Shown here in pieces: positions 16,972-24,276 of a DNA stretch of 33,806 bases. The stretch comes from Myxacorys chilensis ATA2-1-KO14 (GTDB taxonomy: Bacteria > Cyanobacteriota > Cyanobacteriia > Leptolyngbyales > Leptolyngbyaceae): contig JAHHHP010000060.1 in assembly GCA_019359275.1 (NCBI GenBank), forward strand, positions 1 to 33,806, in the 5' to 3' direction. How positions within the stretch are numbered: the stretch's first letter is position 1; each line of letters starts with the position of its first letter. Position numbers and translations under genes: made by a program. The notes beneath the pieces were generated by a model. That model did no database searches and was not told the DNA's origin. It saw only the letters and a list, made by a program, of their open reading frames with translations.

Positions 16972-17385
16972 CTATGGAGAATTAGCACCAAAAGATTGTT
17001 CAAGATAAGAACGAACAGCGCGTCGGCTCAATGCTCGGCCTAGCAAGAACCAAGCAAGATAACTAGCTAGAGACGTGGCGAATAAGGCGAGGATAAGAGA
17101 AGGAAGAACTGGTAAACCAAGAACTTCTAATCCGGCAGCTAGAGTGATATAGAAACCACCGATCATGCCTGAAAAAGGGACAATAATTTGTAGCTTTGCT
17201 TCCGTTGGTAAGGTTTCAGGAGAAAGGTACTTAGACCAATATTTGATTCGTTGCCTGACTGTGATCGCGAATGGGATGGCGCAGACAAGGGTAATGAATA
17301 CTCCTGATAGCAGCAAAACGTAGGGTGGCGAGGGTCTAGCTGTTACTAGCTCCTCAAATTGCTTTAGAGAAATGAACCAATCCAT
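16972..17385 (-). CDS. Small membrane protein, three predicted helices
   Basis: A 137-residue protein with hydrophobic stretches at about 21-43, 66-92 and 94-116, all long enough to span the membrane, and a basic C-terminal segment (GRALSRRAVRSYLEQ). The loop 44-65 is positively charged near the first helix, which places it in the cytoplasm by the positive-inside rule. I do not recognise a characterised family; small proteins of this type are common in cyanobacteria. It is convergent with the galactofuranose operon and appears to be transcribed alone. A 12-bp palindrome lies about 50 bases upstream of its start. Confidence 0.7.
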   Translation of the reverse strand: MDWFISLKQFEELVTARPSPPYVLLLSGVFITLVCAIPFAITVRQRIKYWSKYLSPETLPTEAKLQIIVPFSGMIGGFYITLAAGLEVLGLPVLPSLILALFATSLASYLAWFLLGRALSRRAVRSYLEQSFGANSP

Positions 17386-17840
17386 AGTTGAGGTAAGAAT
17401 GTTGTAGGTTTTGGTGAATTTTGAAGACTTATCTCAAGCGGTATACCGCCTTTTCTAAAGTAGATAAAATCACCCTACAAAAACCAGCAAATAATACCTA
17501 TAGTCCCAGTTCTATTTGCAAAAGGGTAGCTGTAAGGTAAAGCGCGATCGCGCTTATTAAGCAATCGTCTTCAAGTATAGTTTAGGAAATCAGTTGTTGA
17601 GTGATTCCATCAAAAGTTGGAGGTTGAAAAAATTGAAATCTTACATAGCATAAACTCATTAATTATTCCTAACTACTTAATCAGCAACAATTGACATCAG
17701 ATGGGTAGTTATTAGGCAAAATTGTTCTGTTGATATCGCCGCGCAAATGGATTCTCAATTGCATCTTTGGCATCTCTTCCATATTGCAGCACTATTCAAA
17801 ATCTACAGTCACTAATCTCAATTTTCCAAAGGAATTAAAA
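17386..17840. other. Spacer upstream of small membrane protein gene
   Basis: 455 AT-rich bases with no supported gene. It contains the palindrome GCGGTATACCGC at 17438-17449 and a 16-bp HIP1-centred palindrome AAGCGCGATCGCGCTT at 17540-17555. The short plus-strand frame near 17730 shows no coding character. Confidence 0.5.
17438..17449. promoter_or_regulatory. Palindrome GCGGTATACCGC upstream of membrane protein gene
   Basis: A 12-bp perfect palindrome 53 bases upstream of the membrane protein ATG, followed on the plus strand by CTTTTC. It could be an operator or part of a short terminator. The sequence alone does not decide. Confidence 0.3.
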
Positions 17841-18041
17841 CTAATCTGTCAGGAAAGAGCCATCTTCCAAAATGGGCAATCGCTTCTCCAGTGTAGCAAT
17901 CTCAACAGTTTCCATTTTTAGTGGAACAGGAAAGTGTCCTAATTTCGTCTGTTCTTCCAAGGCAGAAAGCAGAGTGTGGAGTTCTTCTAACTTCTGGTGA
18001 ATCACTTCTGCGTTGCTCTGTAGATCTGAGACACTATCCAT
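17841..18041 (-). CDS. Small coiled-coil protein, 66 residues
   Basis: A short frame whose first half (about residues 6-32, DLQSNAEVIHQKLEELHTLL and following) has the heptad spacing of a coiled coil, followed by a Pro/Glu/Leu segment (ATLEKRLPILEDGSF). It begins 28 bases after the stop of the zinc-ribbon-like gene on the same strand, so the two probably form a small operon. I do not recognise the family. Its size makes the call moderate, but the protein-like composition and neighbour support it. Confidence 0.55.
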   Translation of the reverse strand: MDSVSDLQSNAEVIHQKLEELHTLLSALEEQTKLGHFPVPLKMETVEIATLEKRLPILEDGSFLTD

Positions 18042-18069
18042 AGTTCATTTGCCTAAATGATTTTCAGTT

Positions 18070-18324
18070 TCAAGCACTAATTGGTATTTCCAAAACTGGA
18101 GTTTGTTCTATTACGATCGTCTTCCTTGATTGATTCAATCGTTCAAAGCGATCGCTGAGCCAGTCAAACCCTTTTTCCAAACATTTCGGACAAACTTCAC
18201 CGTAGTAAGTGCCCTGCTCATTACAGATAATGATTTTTGCTTCTGTCATCTCAAACAGTTGTTTACAGATTAAACAGGATTGTTTCTGAAGCAAACTGCT
18301 ATTGTGTTCGACTTGAAGTTGCAT
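18070..18324 (-). CDS. Small four-cysteine zinc-ribbon-like protein
   Basis: An 84-residue protein with two CxxC knuckles, Cys17-x2-Cys20 and Cys45-x2-Cys48, 24 residues apart, which suits a single structural zinc site; an extra Cys34 lies between. The segment GEVCPKCLEKGFDWLSDRF joins the second knuckle to an amphipathic helix. AGAGGG five bases before the ATG is a good ribosome site. The role is unknown; such small zinc ribbons may bind protein partners or nucleic acid. It is the first gene of a two-gene minus-strand unit. A decayed copy of its C-terminal half lies in inverted orientation at about 18596-18700. Confidence 0.68.
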   Translation of the reverse strand: MQLQVEHNSSLLQKQSCLICKQLFEMTEAKIIICNEQGTYYGEVCPKCLEKGFDWLSDRFERLNQSRKTIVIEQTPVLEIPISA

Positions 18325-18595
18325 TGACCCTCTTTTTCGGCTTCTAAAATTTAGTTCTGCAATTCTGTATTTTTATCGATGCTGCAAGCATAAGAATTCG
18401 GCTTGGCAATAGCTTCTGGCTTGAGAATGAGCGCAGATATAGTCTGGTTGTGACAGTCTATACAAAACAGGTTAAATGTTTCGACTTACGGTCTAACCAT
18501 TGCCTAACTGATACAAATAGAACAGGTCAATTCCTAAGGAAATTTACGGTTTTGCTGTCTCTGTAACTCGCGATTTACCCCTTAAACAGGCGAGC
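18325..18595. other. Spacer upstream of zinc-ribbon gene
   Basis: An AT-rich region with many short stops and no supported gene. It probably holds the promoter of the minus-strand zinc-ribbon gene. The N-terminal half of the inverted pseudogene may lie here, but I could not find a convincing first CxxC knuckle in any plus-strand frame. Confidence 0.4.
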
Positions 18596-18700
18596 ATTAT
18601 TCTCTAGGAAAAACAGCGTCGTGAAGTTTGTCTTGAGTGTTTGCACCGAGGATTTGAGTGGATTCAGCAAAACTTAGAAAGCCATTTCCTCGGCAATTGA
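18596..18700 (+). pseudogene. Decayed inverted copy of the zinc-ribbon gene
   Basis: The plus-strand frame ending in TGA at 18698-18700 reads EVCLECLHRGFEWI, which aligns with EVCPKCLEKGFDWL of the intact gene at 18070-18324, including both cysteines and the Gly-Phe-x-Trp. A stop TAG at 18605-18607 interrupts the frame a few codons earlier, and no start codon or ribosome site is found after it. The fragment continues as IQQNLESHF, again like the intact helix. I read it as a paralogous remnant in opposite orientation rather than a working gene. Confidence 0.6.
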
Positions 18701-18810
18701 ATTTATCGGTAACGCCAGCAAATTAAGTAACGTAAACAAGGATTTTTTCTAGGCTCCATTGCATAATAAATCGCATAGACTTGTATAAGACGTTACTTCT
18801 TTAATTTGCA

Positions 18811-19617
18811 ATGGTGCAATGTATTAGCCCGGTGAGCTTTTCAGAGGCTGACTTCGATCGGTTTGCCTCAGATCTCAATCAAGATGGAATTTGTGTGATT
18901 CGCAATCTTTTCGATCGCAGCCTAATCGAAGAGTGGAAGGATGCCTTTGATCGCGTGGTGAGAGCAAGGAAAAATCAGCCTGGAGGACTCGCGCCACGAG
19001 AGCAAAATCGTTACTACCTAACGCTGCCTTGGATTGCTCCGTTTGCCAATGCCGAGGTATTTGCGAATTCTGCCATTATGGGAATCCTCGATCGCGTGTT
19101 TCTGCAAGAATATCGCTTGGTGCAACTGGGCGTTGATTTTCCGATGCAGGGTTCGACGTATCAAGACGTTCATCGAGATTTTCGTCCGTTATTTTCGGAT
19201 CAAATTGTCACTCCACTGTATGCCCTAGCGGTGAACTTTCCCTTAGTTGAAGTCACTGCCGAAAATGGGCCGTTTCAAATGGCGCGAGGAACGCACACAT
19301 TATCGCGTGAAGAGGGATTACGGAAAGTCGCGACAGGCGAAATTGAAGTCGAGTCTTTTTACATGCAGCCTGGAGATGTGATGATCCGGTCGCCGCTGGC
19401 GTTGCATCGCGGTTCGCCAAACCAAACCGATCAAGCGCGTCCAATGGTGGTGATGGGATACGTCATGCATTGGTTGCACACGCCAAAAGTCGATCTCACG
19501 CTCCAGCAGGATTATTACGATAGCTTACCGGAACCGTTGCAGGAAATGTTGCGCTGCGAGGTCATCGATCGCTTACCGGAAAATCGAGCGGAAACCTACA
19601 TCAACTTCAAGTACTAA
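18811..19617 (+). CDS. Phytanoyl-CoA dioxygenase (PhyH) family oxygenase
   Basis: A 268-residue Fe(II)/2-oxoglutarate oxygenase of the PhyH type. The iron triad is visible: His121 and Asp123 in DVHRDFRP and His199 in LALHRGSPN; Arg210 is the likely 2-oxoglutarate anchor. The flanking ENGPFQMARGTHTLSREEG is typical of the double-stranded beta-helix core of this family. Such enzymes hydroxylate or halogenate small molecules; the substrate cannot be read from sequence. No signal peptide. It starts at ATG without a clear ribosome site. The GH43 gene follows on the same strand after 65 bases, so the two may share a transcript. Confidence 0.88.
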   Translation: MVQCISPVSFSEADFDRFASDLNQDGICVIRNLFDRSLIEEWKDAFDRVVRARKNQPGGLAPREQNRYYLTLPWIAPFANAEVFANSAIMGILDRVFLQEYRLVQLGVDFPMQGSTYQDVHRDFRPLFSDQIVTPLYALAVNFPLVEVTAENGPFQMARGTHTLSREEGLRKVATGEIEVESFYMQPGDVMIRSPLALHRGSPNQTDQARPMVVMGYVMHWLHTPKVDLTLQQDYYDSLPEPLQEMLRCEVIDRLPENRAETYINFKY

Positions 19618-19633
19618 CAATTTCAAGTACTAA
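19606..19633. repeat. Short tandem duplication over the PhyH stop codon
   Basis: TTCAAGTACTAA occurs at 19606-19617 (the last codons and stop of the PhyH gene) and again at 19622-19633, a 16-base period. It looks like a small local duplication that copied the stop region. Confidence 0.6.
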
Positions 19634-19682
19634 AATTCGAGAATTAAGATCGAAGAAACGCTTGCCACTTCAGTTGAGAAGC

Positions 19683-20714
19683 ATGATGTCGGATTTGGAT
19701 ACTGAGCCAGTTACATTACCAAAGGAAGCCCGCACTTACATCAATCCGGTTTATCCGGGCTACTTTGCTGATCCATTTGCTTGGGAACATGAAGGCGTTT
19801 ACTATGCGATCGGGACGAGTGCCGCTGAAGCCGCAGGAACAGTCGATGAGGTTGGCGAACGGCGCGTTTTTCCCCTCCTGCGCTCCGAAGATTTTGTAAC
19901 TTGGGAGTTTGCAGGCAATGCGCTCATTCGTCCCGATTCCGCTTTGGGCAATGACTTCTGGGCACCTGAAGTGGCCTACTCAGATGGCGTGTTTTATCTT
20001 TACTACTCGGTTGGGCACGAGGATAAACAGCATCAGTTACGAGTTGCTAAGAGCGATCGTCCTTTAGGCCCCTATCAAGACTTAGGAGAATCATTACTTG
20101 ATCTCGAAGCTTATCCGTTTGCGATCGATCCACATCCCTTTCGAGATGATGATGGGCAATGGTATTTGTTCTATGCGTGCGATTTTCTAGATGCGGATGC
20201 AGAAGTCAGGGCAGGAACAGCGCTCATGGTTGACCGACTTGACGGCATGACCAAGCTAGCTGGAGAAGCAACCGTTGTGCTGCGATCGCGATCGGACTGG
20301 CAGCGTTTCTTAAAAGACCGTCCGATGTACGGGGGCATTTATGATTGGCACACCTTAGAAGGTGCTTGTGTTCGGAAACACGGCGATCTCTATTACTGCT
20401 TCTATAGTGGCGGACGGTGGGAAACTGAAAACTATGGCGTTGACTATGGCGTTGCCGATAGTGTCATGGGTCCCTACTCGGATGCAGGAAATGAAACAGG
20501 GGCGCGAGTGTTGCGATCGCTTCCAGACCGGGTTCTGGGTCCGGGTCACAACTCAATTGTGGTCGGCCCTGACGGACAAACGGAGTATATTGTTTACCAT
20601 GCGTGGGATACCAGCAAAACTGCCCGTCGAATCTGCCTAGATAAACTGATTTGGACGGCAGATGGACCTCGATGCAACGGTCCAACGTGGACCGTGCAAA
20701 CTGTTTTTCTTTAA
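19683..20714 (+). CDS. Glycoside hydrolase family 43
   Basis: A 343-residue five-bladed propeller glycosidase. The three GH43 acidic residues are visible: Asp30 in FADPFAWEH (base), Asp149 in FAIDPHPF (pKa modulator) and Glu226 in TLEGACVRKH (acid). NDFWAPEVAYSDGVFYLYYS is the typical blade-2 signature. The family includes arabinofuranosidases, xylosidases and galactanases; which one applies here is not clear. No signal peptide is seen. I start it at ATG 19683 (a second ATG follows directly) rather than the upstream TTG. It follows the PhyH gene and precedes a hairpin with a T run. With the galactose genes nearby, action on an arabinogalactan-type glycan is a guess. Confidence 0.88.
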   Translation: MMSDLDTEPVTLPKEARTYINPVYPGYFADPFAWEHEGVYYAIGTSAAEAAGTVDEVGERRVFPLLRSEDFVTWEFAGNALIRPDSALGNDFWAPEVAYSDGVFYLYYSVGHEDKQHQLRVAKSDRPLGPYQDLGESLLDLEAYPFAIDPHPFRDDDGQWYLFYACDFLDADAEVRAGTALMVDRLDGMTKLAGEATVVLRSRSDWQRFLKDRPMYGGIYDWHTLEGACVRKHGDLYYCFYSGGRWETENYGVDYGVADSVMGPYSDAGNETGARVLRSLPDRVLGPGHNSIVVGPDGQTEYIVYHAWDTSKTARRICLDKLIWTADGPRCNGPTWTVQTVFL

Positions 20715-20729
20715 GACGTGGTAGCGAGG

Positions 20730-20787
20730 GCAAAACCATTCTCCAACCTAATTAGAAGAATAGTTTTGCGTCTATAGTTATTTTTTC
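20730..20787 (+). terminator. Probable terminator after the GH43 gene
   Basis: Arms 20730-20744 and 20755-20769 pair at 13 of 15 positions around a 10-base loop, and a run of six T begins at 20781. It starts 16 bases after the GH43 stop. The T run is offset by 11 bases from the stem, so efficiency is uncertain. Confidence 0.55.
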
Positions 20788-20902
20788 TATTTATAGGTTT
20801 GTTAGTTTAGTCCTGCGGCTAGATGACACTGAGGTTCATTCGACTAATCTAGTCCTTGTATGGACTTGCGAAGAACGTTCTTCAGTCAGATAATTTCCTG
20901 TT

Positions 20903-21778
20903 GTGATAGAAAATGATTCTACAACCTCAATGCTTCCGTTTGATGTACTCCTGGAGTACATCAAACGGAAGCATTGTTTTGATTTTACAGACTATAAACG
21001 TTCTAGCTTAGAGCGGCGGGTGCAACACCGCATGAGCCAGCTTGGTATCGAGAACTACAGCGAATATCTGAGCTATTTAGAGGACACTGAGGAAGAATTT
21101 ACACATCTTTTTAGCGCGATTGAAATTAATTACACCTACTTCTTCCGCGATCGCGACTCGTGGGACTACCTTTATCGAGAAATCATTCCTCGCATTCGGG
21201 CGACTAAGCAACCCGATGAGCCGATTCGGGTGTGGAGTGCGGGTTGTGCGTCTGGGGAAGAAACATATACCTTAGCGATCGTTCTAGCTGAAGCACTGGG
21301 AATCGAACAGTTCAACCAGCGAGTCCACATTTTTGCTACAGACGTTGACGATGATGCACTTGAGAAAGCTCGTCAAGGCAGTTATTCTGAGCGCGAAGTG
21401 ACTCAAATTCCTCCCCATCTGCTCAGTCAGTACTTTAAACAGAGTAACGATCGCTATCAGTTTCGTAAAGACTTACGCACTGCAATCTCCTTTCATCGGC
21501 ATAATTTGGTTCAACATGCGCCCATGTCGAAGATTGATTTGCTCGTGTGCCGCAATACGCTAATTTATTTCGATGTCGATGCACAGACAAAAGTATTGGT
21601 TCGCTTTCACTTTAGTCTCAAAGACCGTGGCTTTCTCTTCTTGGGCAAAGCAGAAATAGTGCCGAGCCAATTGCAACTCTTCAAGACGCTCAATGTTAAT
21701 CATCATGCTTACACCAAACTACCAAAGGAATATCTGAGTCCACATCTGTTCATCAAAGCGTTTAAGCGACCTCGATGA
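20903..21778 (+). CDS. CheR-type protein-glutamate methyltransferase
   Basis: A 291-residue SAM-dependent methyltransferase of the CheR family, which methylates glutamate side chains of receptors. Seen: a small N-terminal helical domain (about 10-90, including NYTYFFRDRDSW), the SAM-binding loop RVWSAGCASGEE (109-120), FATDVDDDALEKA (144-156) and CRNTLIYFD (216-224). Start is uncertain: GTG 20903 gives the full domain, ATG 20930 lies inside the left arm of a perfect palindrome (20928-20976) that covers residues about 9-25. It is the only plus-strand enzyme of the signalling island and is convergent with the larger CheR-PAS gene, of which it is a paralogue. Confidence 0.93.
   Translation: MIENDSTTSMLPFDVLLEYIKRKHCFDFTDYKRSSLERRVQHRMSQLGIENYSEYLSYLEDTEEEFTHLFSAIEINYTYFFRDRDSWDYLYREIIPRIRATKQPDEPIRVWSAGCASGEETYTLAIVLAEALGIEQFNQRVHIFATDVDDDALEKARQGSYSEREVTQIPPHLLSQYFKQSNDRYQFRKDLRTAISFHRHNLVQHAPMSKIDLLVCRNTLIYFDVDAQTKVLVRFHFSLKDRGFLFLGKAEIVPSQLQLFKTLNVNHHAYTKLPKEYLSPHLFIKAFKRPR
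20928..20976. repeat. Perfect inverted repeat, 24-base arms, within the cheR 5' end
   Basis: The arms 20928-20951 and 20953-20976 are exact reverse complements around a single T. The right arm codes for the conserved LEYIKRKH part of CheR, the left arm for the less conserved start. RNA of either strand would form a very strong hairpin that covers the candidate ATG 20930 and follows the GTG 20903. Confidence 0.9.
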
Positions 21779-21814
21779 GTTGCGGTTAGCACAGAGCGCA
21801 ACTTCAGAGAAATG

Positions 21815-21835
21815 GGCTCTGCCAAGCTCCAAAGG
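21815..21835. repeat. Dispersed repeat, copy 2
   Basis: Matches 20 of 21 bases of the block 2144-2164 in opposite orientation (shared core GGCTCTGCCAAGCTCC). It lies in the 101-base gap between the two convergent cheR genes, next to a short stem formed by GAGTTGCG (from 21777) and CGCAACTTC. Confidence 0.6.
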
Positions 21836-21879
21836 GGAGATCGCTCTAAAGTTTCTACTCTCAAGCGGGTTCGGCACTC

Positions 21880-23748
21880 TCAAGCTCCGCTGCCACCTTC
21901 TTCGCGCTCTTCCATCAGCAATATCACTCCTTGCGGTTGGGGTTCCGTCCCTATCAGCGAACTACAACTCACGTAACAGTGAATCGTTCTACCGCGACGA
22001 TTGATCGCCTCCAGCGTTACCTTAAGCGCTTCGGGTGTTCGCTGCGCTAAGCATTCTCGAATTGTTTCTAGCAGTTGAGCCACCGGAAGCCCAATGTCAA
22101 GATTGACAAAATTCTGTCCTACAGCTTCTTCGGTGCGCAGTCCCCACAAATCTTCGGCTTTGTGATTCCAGATTTGTACCTCCAACTTGCGATCGACAAC
22201 GACCACTCCATCGCGCAAACTCGACAAAATCGACTCCAGAAAGGTATTGACCTGATTGGTTGATTTGCTGCGTTGCTCAAGTTCATCGTTTAACGTCTGC
22301 AATTCTTCATTGGTTGACTGCAATTCCTCGTTCATCGTTTCCAATTCTTCGTTGCTCGATTGCAGTTCTTCGTTTGTCGTTTCTAATTCTTCGTTACTCG
22401 ATTGCAGTTCTTCGTTTGTCGTTTCTAACTCTTCATTGGCAGACTGCAATTCCTCATAGGCCATTTCTAGCTCTTGGTTCGAGTGTTCGAGTTCTTCTCG
22501 CAGTCGCTTGTAGCAGGTGACATCAATAAACGTAATGCTGATGCCCAAAATTCGACTTAACGGATCAAACAGCGGCGAAACTTGCACATCTAGGTAAATG
22601 GTTTCGCCTAGAGCAGTTTGATAAACGGCGTCATAAACATTAACGGTTCGCCGCTGCTGATAGACCTGTTCTATGCACGATCGTAGTTCTACCGGGCGGT
22701 AAGACAGTTCTAAATCTTGCAACGGACGAGCGAGATCACGGGTAGACAGGTTAAAAAGGCTTCTCGCCTGTTGGTTTGCCAAAGCCAGTGCCCCGTTCGC
22801 ATCGATCACTAAGCGAGCCAAAGCACCCGAATCAAACGCCGCTTCTCTCAGACGAATCTGATGCGAGGAGCGCTCTACCACGGTACCGCCACTTGCTTTT
22901 GACATGACTAACATGCGATCGCGCAGATTCAACTTTGGTACTTTCTTAAAGATGCGGCACTTTAGATCAATCACCGCAAACGTGCTACTGTGCGACAGCA
23001 GCGTTTCGGCTTTACCGAGAAATAGAAATCCTTCATCGCGTAGCGCAAAATGAAAGTGGTTAATAATTCTGGCTTGCGTTTCTGCGTTGAAATACATTAA
23101 CGCGTTGCGGCAGATCAACAAATCGAGTCTAGAAATTGGCGCATCTTGAATTAAGTCATGACGACCGAAAATAATCGATCGACGCAGATCCTTACGAAAG
23201 CTATATTTATCGTTTGACTGCTCGAAATACAGCGCTAATTGGTCATCCGACAGATCTTTTAGCTTGTCAGGCGAGTACACCCCCAACCGCGCTTGAGCCA
23301 ACGCTTCTTCATCAACATCGGTCGCATAAATTTTGACGCGATCGCGAAATTGCTCAGTTCCGATCACATCGGAGATCGCCATTGCAGCAGTATAAGCTTC
23401 CTCTCCAGACGCGCAGCCTGCACTCCAAATGCGAATTTGTTCGTTGGGTTCTCGGCGCGACATGATGCAAGGAATAATTTCACTCGAAAAATAGTCCCAT
23501 GCAGGGCGATCGCGAAAAAATGCAGTGACGTTAATTAATAAAGTGTTGAATAAAATATTAAATTCTTCTGGGTGAACTTCTAAATAGTCAAGATAATCTC
23601 CATAACTTTCGATATTGATGGCGTGCATTCGCTTCAGCACACGGCGCGTTAGGGTAGAGCGTTTGTAGCCTGTAAAGTCAAACCCTCGGCTCTGTCTTAC
23701 ATACTCTAAAAGTACTTCAAACTCAGATTGGCTATTGGCGTTTGTCAT
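21880..23748 (-). CDS. CheR methyltransferase with PAS domains and repetitive coiled coil
   Basis: A 622-residue protein. Residues about 8-270 are CheR (RIWSAGCASGEEAYT at 106-120, YATDVDEEAL at 141-150, CRNALMYFN at 213-221). A PAS domain follows at about 300-412, then a coiled coil at about 414-495 built of near-identical 14-residue repeats (ELQSSNEELETTNE type), and a second PAS at about 500-612. The protein ends there, with no kinase domain. In large CheB-CheR-PAS-kinase fusions the same order continues into a kinase, so this looks like the middle third of such a protein as an independent gene. It is on the same strand as the cheB and kinase genes but 528 bases separate it from the nearest. 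Confidence 0.93.
   Translation of the reverse strand: MTNANSQSEFEVLLEYVRQSRGFDFTGYKRSTLTRRVLKRMHAINIESYGDYLDYLEVHPEEFNILFNTLLINVTAFFRDRPAWDYFSSEIIPCIMSRREPNEQIRIWSAGCASGEEAYTAAMAISDVIGTEQFRDRVKIYATDVDEEALAQARLGVYSPDKLKDLSDDQLALYFEQSNDKYSFRKDLRRSIIFGRHDLIQDAPISRLDLLICRNALMYFNAETQARIINHFHFALRDEGFLFLGKAETLLSHSSTFAVIDLKCRIFKKVPKLNLRDRMLVMSKASGGTVVERSSHQIRLREAAFDSGALARLVIDANGALALANQQARSLFNLSTRDLARPLQDLELSYRPVELRSCIEQVYQQRRTVNVYDAVYQTALGETIYLDVQVSPLFDPLSRILGISITFIDVTCYKRLREELEHSNQELEMAYEELQSANEELETTNEELQSSNEELETTNEELQSSNEELETMNEELQSTNEELQTLNDELEQRSKSTNQVNTFLESILSSLRDGVVVVDRKLEVQIWNHKAEDLWGLRTEEAVGQNFVNLDIGLPVAQLLETIRECLAQRTPEALKVTLEAINRRGRTIHCYVSCSSLIGTEPQPQGVILLMEEREEGGSGA
22285..22452 (-). repeat. 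Four 42-bp repeats coding the coiled coil
   Basis: Four in-frame copies of a 42-base unit encode residues 433-488 of the CheR-PAS protein, each 14 residues (two heptads) with Glu, Leu and Asn at fixed places. Copies two and three are nearly identical in DNA as well, a sign of recent unequal exchange. Unit number could vary between strains. Confidence 0.8.
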
Positions 23749-24276
23749 GGAATGAAAAAGTCAAGGATTTGGCTGCTCTGGCAAAAGGCAAAGATACCAG
23801 ATTAAACGTCGGGTTGTTAGCGCAGAAAAAACCACCTAGCTAGGGTTTAGCTCTAACTAAATTGTTCACACTTGATTGTTCACGCTTGATTGTTCACACT
23901 TGCGCAAAATTAATTGCATAGGCAACGAATTGCAGGTACCCGTGAAAGAGGCTTCGCCTGCAAATGAAACAGACGCATACAGCAACGCTTCCCAACAAGG
24001 AATGAAGATAAGACAGTTTAGAATTTTTGTACAACGAGGGATGCAATTGATTCTGAACGTTGCTAAGTGTGGGGATGAATCACCTATTGATTTGAATCTT
24101 GTTTACCCCTTAAATCTCTCAACTCTGGAAAAACTACATGAGTTCAAAACCCCTCAAAATTGGGGGTAAGAGGGCAAATTCATCCCGTAATTGTGCAACG
24201 CCGAATGCTACCTCTCTACTACAAGATAATCATTCTTTCGTTATGACCCCTGATAAGATCATCATTCTTTTAGTAT
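23749..24276. other. Spacer between cheR-PAS and first cheB
   Basis: 528 bases without a convincing gene. A 97-codon plus-strand frame at 23876-24169 begins inside a tandem repeat and looks random. The region holds three 14-bp tandem repeats (23861-23902), CCTAGCTAGG near 23836 and a small stem ACCCC/GGGGT near 24150-24167. Confidence 0.5.
23861..23902. repeat. Three 14-bp tandem repeats
   Basis: ATTGTTCACACTTG, ATTGTTCACGCTTG and ATTGTTCACACTTG lie head to tail with no gap, about 113-154 bases upstream of the cheR-PAS start. Fourteen bases is twice the heptamer length common in cyanobacterial short tandem repeats. Confidence 0.85.

Noticed and set aside
17540..17555. 16-bp palindrome as an operator
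   Set aside because: It is built around HIP1 (GCGATCGC), which occurs throughout the window, so symmetry is not informative.
22256..22459. Ser/Asn-rich repeat protein on the plus strand
   Set aside because: It is the antisense of the coiled-coil repeats of the CheR-PAS gene.
23876..24169. Plus-strand gene in the spacer upstream of cheR-PAS
   Set aside because: It starts within tandem repeats, has no ribosome site and its composition looks random.
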